Assembly: GCA_016200595.1 (NCBI GenBank) | Contig: JACQEL010000950.1 | Location: 1-9,669 of the forward strand | Source: Deltaproteobacteria bacterium | GTDB taxonomy: Bacteria; Desulfobacterota; Binatia; Bin18 | DNA: 9,669 nt | Direction of reading: 5' to 3' | In this document: one piece after another, positions 5,200 through 9,669 of the stretch | Layout: each line of letters begins with the position of its first letter | How positions within the stretch are numbered: position 1 is the first letter of the stretch | Notes under the pieces: model-generated | What the model saw: the letters and a program-made list of their open reading frames with translations, nothing else | What the model was told of the DNA's origin: nothing | Database searches by the model: none | Position numbers and translations under genes: made by a program

Positions 5200-8136
5200 A
5201 TGCATCCTCGATCCCTGCCCCACTCTGTGGACGCCGCGACGCGCGCGGCCTGGCAAAGTCAATTGGCGGTGGCCAAACACCACCCGGGCCTGTGGGCGGT
5301 GCTGGTGCGCGAGCGCCAGGACCTGCTACCCCGCTTCGCCTCGATCTATGCCCAGCTGCGCGCCCTGCCCACACGACTGCGCCGCCTGTGGCAACGCCGC
5401 GCGCGGGCCTCTCTGGCGGGCGCGGCCTTAGCCCTGGCCTTGGGGTCCGGCAGTGCCTGGGCCGATACCATCACCGTCAGTGGCACCTGCTCGCTCATCG
5501 ACGCCATTACCACGGCCAACACCGACACCGACACCGGCGGCTGTGTGCAGACGCCGGCCACCACGGCGGGAGCCGACACCATTGTGTTACCGGCCAACAG
5601 CGTGCAGACCCTGACGGCGGTGGACAACGACACGTATGGGCCGATCGGGTTACCGATGATCGTGAGTGAGATCACGATCCAGGGAAACAACAGCACGATC
5701 ACGCGCAGTGGCGCGGCACCGGCCTTTCGCATCCTGGCGCTGAACGCTAGTGGGAACCTGACGATTCAGGACACCACGATCAGTGGGGGGGTGGCGACTG
5801 GCCGCTACCCAGCTAATGTCGGGGGTGGGATCTTCAACTACCTTGGGCAGTTGCAACTGGAGGGATGCACGGTCAGTGGCAATACGGCGCGCTACTTTGG
5901 CGGCGGGGTGTATAGCCGTACCTACGGCAGCAATACGATGACCCTGAGCAACAGCACCATCAGTGGCAATTCGGCGCACTACTCTGGCGGCGGGGTATCG
6001 AGCCGCGCCAACGACATCAGCGTGGTCACCCTGAGTAACAGCATCATCAGTGGCAATACAGCGGGCTACTTTGGCGGCGGGGTGTACAGCCGCACCAACG
6101 GCACTAGCACGTTCACCCTGACCAATAGTACCCTCAATGGCAATTCGTCGGGCAATGCTGGTGGCGGGGTGTGGAGTGTCATCTACGGCAACAGCACGTT
6201 CACCCTGAGCAACAGCACCGTCAATGGCAACTCAGCCGTTAACAATGGCGGGGGGGTGTATAGCGCCCCCACCAACACCGGCACGGTCACCCTGAGCCGC
6301 GCCCTCATTGCCGACAATACAGCGGGCTCCTTTGGCGGCGGGGTGTCGATCTTCACTACCGTCACCGGCACCGCGACCCTGACGAATAGCACGGTGAGTG
6401 GTAACTCGGCTGGCAACGCTGGTGGCGGGGTGTGGAGCGCCACCACCGGCTACAGCACGGTGACCCTGACCAACAGTACCCTCACCGACAATACGGCATC
6501 CGAGGGCGGCGGGATGTGGAACATCACCGAAACCAACAGCGCGACCACCTTGAGCCGCGCCCTCATTACCGGCAACATCGCCCCCACCGGCGCCGAGGTC
6601 CGTCGTGGCAATTCCGGTGGGACCTTCACCGCCAACAACTACAACCTCTTCGGCCACAACGGTCTTACCAATGCCCAAGCTTTCTCCGGATTCACCCCCG
6701 GCGCCAGCGATATTACCGCCACCTCCGATGGCAGCACCCCCACCGCCCTCTTGGCCATCCTCGACACTACCCTGGCCGACAACGGTGGCCCCACCAAAAC
6801 TCATGCCCTGGTGGACGGCAGTCCCGCAGTTGATGCCAGCCTTGACGACGCTGACTGCGAGGCCACCGACCAGCGGGGCGTGCCCCGGCCTCAGGGCGTG
6901 GCCTGTGACATCGGGGCCTTTGAAGAGCAAGCAGCCGTGTGTGGAGATGGTATCCTCGGCGGCGGCGAAGCCTGCGACCTCGGCGCGGCCAACGGTACCC
7001 CCGGCGTCTGCTGCACGGCGACCTGTAGCTTTGTCGCCGCCGGCACCGCCTGTCGCCCCCCGGTAGGTGCGTGCGATGTCACCGAGAGTTGTACAGCCGA
7101 TGCTTTCCAGCCCGGCACTACTGCCTGCCGTGCGGCGGCCGGGGCCTGTGATGTAGCCGAGAGCTGCACGGGCAGTAGTGCCGACTGCCCCGCCGATGCC
7201 AAGAGCACCGCCGTCTGTCGGGCCGCCGCGGGCGTGTGTGACGTAGCCGAGAGTTGCAACGGGGCCGACAACGACTGTCCGGCCGATGCGTTCCAGCCCG
7301 GCACTACCGTCTGCCGTGCGGCCGCTGGGGTCTGTGACGTGGCCGAGAGCTGCACGGGAACAAGCGCACCCTGTCCACCGGACAGCTTTCAGCCGGCCAC
7401 GACGGTCTGTCGGGCCGCTACCGGCCAGTGTGACGTGGCCGAGAACTGTCCGGGGACAGGGGCGGCATGTCTGGCCAATGGCTTCCAACCCAACCGCACG
7501 ACCTGCGAGGATGGCAACCCCGCCACCTCCGGCGAGACCTGCCACAGGGGGGGCTGCACGGGTGGCGTGACGCCGCCCGTGGTCCTCTCGCCCAATGGCG
7601 GAGAGGGGTGGCCCCTCGGCAGCACGCAGACAATCCGGTGGAATCCCGGTGGCGTGAGCGACCAGCTGAATATTGAACTGTCCCGTGATAACGGAGCAAC
7701 CTGGGTGGTATTGTTCCACAACACACCGAATGACGGCACGCAGAACTGGACCGTGACCGGCCCGGCGACCGGCCAAGCGCTGGTGCGGGTCTCCAGCGTG
7801 AAAACCCCCAGCATCGCGGACACCAGTAATGCTGTGTTCACGATCGGCGGGGGCAGCGTGACGGTCCTCGCGCCCAACGGGAGCGAGACGTGGCCGATCG
7901 GCAGCACGCAAACCATCCGCTGGAGGTCCACGGGCCTGAGCGGCAAGGTGAAGATCGAACTGTCGCGCGATGGGGGAACGAGCTGGGCCGTGCTGTTCAA
8001 GAACAATGTTGCGAACACTGGAAACCGGCCCTGGAAAGTAAAAAAGCTGGCAACCACTGAGGCGCGCATTCGCGTGAGCGGGGTGAGTGACACCAGTGCA
8101 GTCGATACCAGCAATGCGAATTTCACGATCCACTAG
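5200..8136 (+). CDS. Large secreted beta-helix / Cys-rich repeat / Ig-like protein
   Basis: 978-aa exported protein. An unusually long n-region (1-66) precedes a signal peptide core, RRARASLAGAALALALGSG, with likely cleavage after AWA (88). DTITVSGTCSLIDAITTAN (89-107) resembles a CSLREA-type start. A right-handed beta-helix covers about 188-470: about nine coils, mostly exactly 29 residues, pattern TLSNSTISGNSAxxxGGGVxS. Residues about 525-575 (NGGPTKTHALVDGSPAVDAS ... DQRGVPRP ... CDIGAFE) match the choice-of-anchor-Q-type end of such helices. From 581 (CGDGILGGGEACDLG) begins a Cys-rich part with five units starting at 618, 643, 673, 705 and 737, pattern CRAAAGVCDVAESCTGxSAxCP, similar to ADAM-type disintegrin repeats. 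Two Ig-like domains with PNGGE/PNGSE openings (793-885, 886-978) resemble the Kre9/KNH family. There is no C-terminal anchor or sorting signal. The likely role is surface or extracellular binding; no catalytic site is recognised. Confidence 0.88.
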   Translation: MHPRSLPHSVDAATRAAWQSQLAVAKHHPGLWAVLVRERQDLLPRFASIYAQLRALPTRLRRLWQRRARASLAGAALALALGSGSAWADTITVSGTCSLIDAITTANTDTDTGGCVQTPATTAGADTIVLPANSVQTLTAVDNDTYGPIGLPMIVSEITIQGNNSTITRSGAAPAFRILALNASGNLTIQDTTISGGVATGRYPANVGGGIFNYLGQLQLEGCTVSGNTARYFGGGVYSRTYGSNTMTLSNSTISGNSAHYSGGGVSSRANDISVVTLSNSIISGNTAGYFGGGVYSRTNGTSTFTLTNSTLNGNSSGNAGGGVWSVIYGNSTFTLSNSTVNGNSAVNNGGGVYSAPTNTGTVTLSRALIADNTAGSFGGGVSIFTTVTGTATLTNSTVSGNSAGNAGGGVWSATTGYSTVTLTNSTLTDNTASEGGGMWNITETNSATTLSRALITGNIAPTGAEVRRGNSGGTFTANNYNLFGHNGLTNAQAFSGFTPGASDITATSDGSTPTALLAILDTTLADNGGPTKTHALVDGSPAVDASLDDADCEATDQRGVPRPQGVACDIGAFEEQAAVCGDGILGGGEACDLGAANGTPGVCCTATCSFVAAGTACRPPVGACDVTESCTADAFQPGTTACRAAAGACDVAESCTGSSADCPADAKSTAVCRAAAGVCDVAESCNGADNDCPADAFQPGTTVCRAAAGVCDVAESCTGTSAPCPPDSFQPATTVCRAATGQCDVAENCPGTGAACLANGFQPNRTTCEDGNPATSGETCHRGGCTGGVTPPVVLSPNGGEGWPLGSTQTIRWNPGGVSDQLNIELSRDNGATWVVLFHNTPNDGTQNWTVTGPATGQALVRVSSVKTPSIADTSNAVFTIGGGSVTVLAPNGSETWPIGSTQTIRWRSTGLSGKVKIELSRDGGTSWAVLFKNNVANTGNRPWKVKKLATTEARIRVSGVSDTSAVDTSNANFTIH
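5854..6600 (+). repeat. 87-bp tandem repeats encoding 29-residue beta-helix coils
   Basis: Units start at 5854, 5941, 6028, 6115, 6202, 6289, 6376 and 6463, each exactly 87 bp apart. A last unit follows at 6547 after an 84-bp coil. Each carries ACCCTGA near the start and GGCGGGGTG or a near match in the middle. A more diverged 93-bp unit precedes at 5761. Units fall into subtypes (NAGGGVWS, FGGGVYSR, TLSRALI), and the last six repeat as two sets of three. Confidence 0.9.
7051..7503 (+). repeat. Cys-rich disintegrin-like tandem repeats (mostly 96 bp)
   Basis: Units start at 7051, 7126, 7216, 7312 and 7408, with a degenerate sixth opening at 7504. Lengths are 75, 90, 96, 96 and 96 bp. Every unit begins with TGT/TGC-CG and encodes CRxxxGxCDVxExC. 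The first unit lacks seven residues (GxSAxCP-like) and the second lacks two, consistent with in-frame deletions in a repeat tract. Confidence 0.88.
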
Positions 8137-8263
8137 TGAGGTCAGTGCATCGAGAACAACCCTGTGGAACCTCGGATTTTATCCAGGCTACGGGCTTTTG
8201 ATAGATCTGTGCCATGGCAAACGCGAGGCAATCAACGTAAAGAAACCCTACACCCAACGGAGC

Positions 8264-8323
8264 GGGTGCCATTGGCAGCTGGTCTGTGGTGGGGCACGGG
8301 CAGGCGAGCTGCCCGTGGCACCC
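8264..8323. repeat. Nested inverted repeats downstream of the secreted protein
   Basis: CACGGGCAG (8295-8303) pairs with CTGCCCGTG (8309-8317) over a 5-base loop. GGGTGCCA (8264-8271) is the exact complement of TGGCACCC (8316-8323). The two pairings share bases and are mutually competing. The short stem could end the upstream transcript, but no T-run follows. Confidence 0.5.
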
Positions 8324-8425
8324 AGAGCCTTATAACCGTACACTCAACCGTAAACCGCTAGGTGACTAATGCCTGTATATAGGAATCCTTTTTGATTTGT
8401 GGAGGAAGCGGAAGAGCTGAATATG

Positions 8426-8537
8426 GTTCACCCTTCGACTTCGCTCCGCTACGCTCAGGGCGAACGGTCCGCTCTCTGCGCACAGGAATCCCGTTCGTGC
8501 TGAGCGTCGCCCGGAGGGCGAAGTCGAAGCATGAACG
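8426..8537. repeat. Long imperfect inverted repeat (REP-like fold-back)
   Basis: The left arm, 8426-8468, contains GTTCA, then CTTCGACTTCGC, then CGCTCAGG and GCGAACGG. The right arm, 8490-8537, contains CCGTTCG, CTGAGCG, then GCGAAGTCGAAG and TGAACGG. The arms pair over most of their length around a 21-base centre. The TTCGAC...GCTCAGGGCGAACGG pattern resembles a small palindromic repeat that occurs between genes in many bacterial genomes (from memory, not searched). Confidence 0.65.
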
Positions 8538-8582
8538 GCGCTTGTCATCCACGAATGATTTAGGAGAACTATAGGCTCTCTT

Positions 8583-9107
8583 TTACCTGGTACTCAGTCG
8601 TTGGTGTAAGAGCAACACTCCCATCGTCGTCGAGCTGGTCTTTAATTCCCCGCGTATCGCCATCTCCAAGGCTTCAGGCAGCTCAAGTAACTCAATCCCA
8701 GTAATTTCATTGGGATCGGGGGTGTGGGGGATCGACGTGACATTCTCAGCCAGGAACAAGTGCACCCAGCCGCGGCTGAAGGCAGGCATGTTGTTGTAGC
8801 GGAACAACAGCTCCAGCCTTTCGGCAACGTAGCCAGTCTCTTCTAATAGCTCACGTTTAGCCGCCTCTTCCAGGCTTTCACTTTGATGGACAACCCCGCC
8901 GGGGAGAACATACACCGGCTCCAGAGCGCCCAGTAAATGCTGGGTCGTCAAGATGAGTTTACGTTCAGGCGTGAGCGCCAGGACAGCTACGCCCTCGCCA
9001 AAATGCACGGCGATCCATTTCTTTTGGGTGCCATCATGGAACTCGACCGTGTCCTGAGTAATAGGCGGCCAACCAGTGTAGATATGCTTTGAATCGACTA
9101 CACGCAT
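8583..9107 (-). CDS. Nudix hydrolase (second, divergent from the first)
   Basis: Cytoplasmic Nudix pyrophosphohydrolase, 174 aa from ATG 9107. The Nudix box is a perfect consensus, GX5EX7REUXEEXGU, at residues 71-93: Gly71, Glu77, then RELLEETGY, with metal ligands Glu86, Glu89 and Glu90. It begins with MRVVDSKHIYTGWPPITQDT and VEFHDG, followed by GEGVAVLALTPERKLILTTQH, typical of the ADP-ribose pyrophosphatase group, but the substrate cannot be read from the sequence. The frame is open upstream to a TTG at 9272, adding 55 residues rich in Leu/Phe that do not resemble a Nudix start, so ATG 9107 is chosen despite a weak ribosome site. It shares little with the 2987 Nudix protein beyond the fold. 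It is divergently arranged with the amidohydrolase gene. Confidence 0.9.
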   Translation of the reverse strand: MRVVDSKHIYTGWPPITQDTVEFHDGTQKKWIAVHFGEGVAVLALTPERKLILTTQHLLGALEPVYVLPGGVVHQSESLEEAAKRELLEETGYVAERLELLFRYNNMPAFSRGWVHLFLAENVTSIPHTPDPNEITGIELLELPEALEMAIRGELKTSSTTMGVLLLHQRLSTR

Positions 9108-9300
9108 GGGTTGCTCATTACCAGCTTGGCTGAGCGGGAACAAGAGGGAGAGAAGAATGAACGCTCGCTCAGCATGTCTCTTGACAGGAGATAGGAGCCT
9201 GTGCAAAACATGACATGCCTGGACGCAAGGCTGTGTTGGTAGAGGTATGGTCCAGCGCAGTGAGTCGTTCAACTAACCACTATTTATAAGGAGGTCATTC
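9108..9300. promoter_or_regulatory. Divergent intergenic region between the Nudix and amidohydrolase genes
   Basis: Must hold promoters for both genes. TTGACA at 9181-9186 is a perfect -35 hexamer on the + strand, but the matching -10 position (about 9204-9209, CAAAAC) is poor, so the promoter call is weak. No gene is credible here. Confidence 0.35.
9288..9295 (+). promoter_or_regulatory. Ribosome binding site of the amidohydrolase gene
   Basis: AAGGAGGT, a full anti-Shine-Dalgarno complement, lies 5 bp before ATG 9301. Confidence 0.88.
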
Positions 9301-9669
9301 ATGGCAAAGCTTCGTGTTGTGTCGGCAGACTCCCACATGATGGAGCCGGCCGATCTGTGGGAAACCCGTCTCGACAAAAAATTCAGAGAGCGGGCGCCCA
9401 AAGTCGTGAAAAACTCGGACAAACCCGGCCTCGTTTTCGTCGCCGAGGGGATCAGACCCTTTCCTGTGGCTGGCGGCTTCGGCGCCGGCCGGTCAGGTGA
9501 GGAACTTAAAGATCATCTCACCAAGGGCTACGAGGCCGCCCGGCCTAGCGGCTGGGATCCGGTCGAACGTGTCAAAGACCAGGACATCGACGACGTCGAG
9601 GCTGAGGTGCTCTACACTACGCTCGGCATGCCGCTGTTCGGATTGGAGGACGGGAATCTCCAGCGAGCT
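9301..9669 (+). CDS. Amidohydrolase-family metal-dependent hydrolase (Amidohydro_2), 3' partial
   Basis: First 123 residues of a TIM-barrel metal hydrolase; the gene runs past the window end. The start MAKLRVVSADSHMMEPADLWE contains the ADSH metal motif (Asp10, His12) of the Amidohydro_2 group. It is followed by KFRERAPKVV (27-36), a Gly-rich stretch (47-66), and RPSGWDPVERVKDQDIDDVEAEVLYTTLG (81-109). That last segment is the usual second conserved block in this family, where rPGxxDPxxRLxdMdxDGV is common. Relatives act on cyclic, lactone or aromatic-derived carboxylates as hydrolases or decarboxylases; the specific substrate cannot be told from this part. The later His and Asp ligands are outside the window. 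An ideal ribosome site precedes the ATG. Confidence 0.88.
   Translation, partial: MAKLRVVSADSHMMEPADLWETRLDKKFRERAPKVVKNSDKPGLVFVAEGIRPFPVAGGFGAGRSGEELKDHLTKGYEAARPSGWDPVERVKDQDIDDVEAEVLYTTLGMPLFGLEDGNLQRA

Larger units (their letters stand above)
8137..8582. other. Intergenic region without a credible gene
   Basis: About 445 bp between the secreted-protein gene and the second Nudix gene. Short open frames here are low-complexity or overlap inverted repeats and lack ribosome sites. The region holds two structures listed separately: a nested hairpin at 8264-8323 and a roughly 110-bp fold-back at 8426-8537. Confidence 0.6.

Noticed and set aside
5854..7503. CRISPR array
   Set aside because: The 87- and 96-bp periodic repeats are in-frame protein repeats in one long gene, with no unique spacers of uniform length.
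6232..8133. 633-codon open frame on the minus strand across the secreted-protein gene
   Set aside because: It mirrors the GC-rich, repeat-rich gene on the + strand, has no ribosome site, and its translation is low-complexity Gly/Ala/Arg/His. The + strand frame has a signal peptide and recognisable domains.
8358..8574. Short open frames on both strands at 8358-8574
   Set aside because: They lie in an inverted repeat whose arms code in several frames. No ribosome site or recognisable protein is present.
9181..9209. Sigma-70 promoter for the amidohydrolase gene at TTGACA
   Set aside because: The -35 is perfect but the -10 at proper spacing matches only about three of six bases, so it is not listed as a firm promoter.
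9108..9272. 55-residue N-terminal extension of the second Nudix protein, possibly a membrane anchor
   Set aside because: It starts at TTG without a ribosome site and uses the divergent promoter region. The Nudix fold is complete from ATG 9107.

Overview
The window reads as a stretch of chromosome from a moderately GC-rich bacterium. Class I glutamine synthetase with an adenylylation site, an SDR of the peroxisomal-MFE-2-like type, an Amidohydro_2-type hydrolase and a large secreted multidomain repeat protein would fit an uncultured deltaproteobacterium-like lineage (Binatota/Tectomicrobia/Desulfobacterota grade). No rRNA or other strong phylogenetic marker is present, so this is a guess.

Layout. 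1-3553 is compact core metabolism on the + strand. It holds the C-terminal half of glnA with a textbook intrinsic terminator (791-825), an SDR dehydrogenase, then a translationally coupled pair (low-molecular-weight phosphatase and CoA-binding Rossmann protein, 14-bp overlap), and a Nudix hydrolase. 3554-4071 is a broken locus: an orphan ribbon-helix-helix (RHH, antitoxin-like) gene interrupted by a roughly 91-bp element with terminal inverted repeats and a short target duplication. Removing it in silico restores an uninterrupted 78-codon gene. A perfect palindrome at 4046-4071 ends this locus.

4068-8136 looks like an accessory module. A small OmpR/PhoB-type winged-helix regulator (- strand) diverges from a 70-aa unknown protein (+). 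Between them lie four 7-bp direct repeats at exact 11-bp spacing, the geometry of a PhoB-class operator. Next come a nonsense-interrupted remnant of an exported protein (4856-5083) and a 978-aa secreted protein. That protein has a long-n-region signal peptide, a beta-helix of 29-residue coils, a choice-of-anchor-Q-like segment, five disintegrin-like Cys-rich repeats and two PNGGE-type Ig-like (Kre9/KNH-like) domains. It probably acts at the cell surface or outside the cell.

8137-8582 has no credible gene but contains two fold-back structures, including a roughly 110-bp REP-like inverted repeat. 8583-9107 is a second Nudix hydrolase on the - strand, divergent from the start of an amidohydrolase-family gene (9301 to the window end) with a perfect Shine-Dalgarno sequence.

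The most interesting items are the miniature element in the RHH gene, the PhoB-like 11-bp repeat operator beside a stand-alone PhoB-type DNA-binding domain, and the mosaic repeat structure of the secreted protein.
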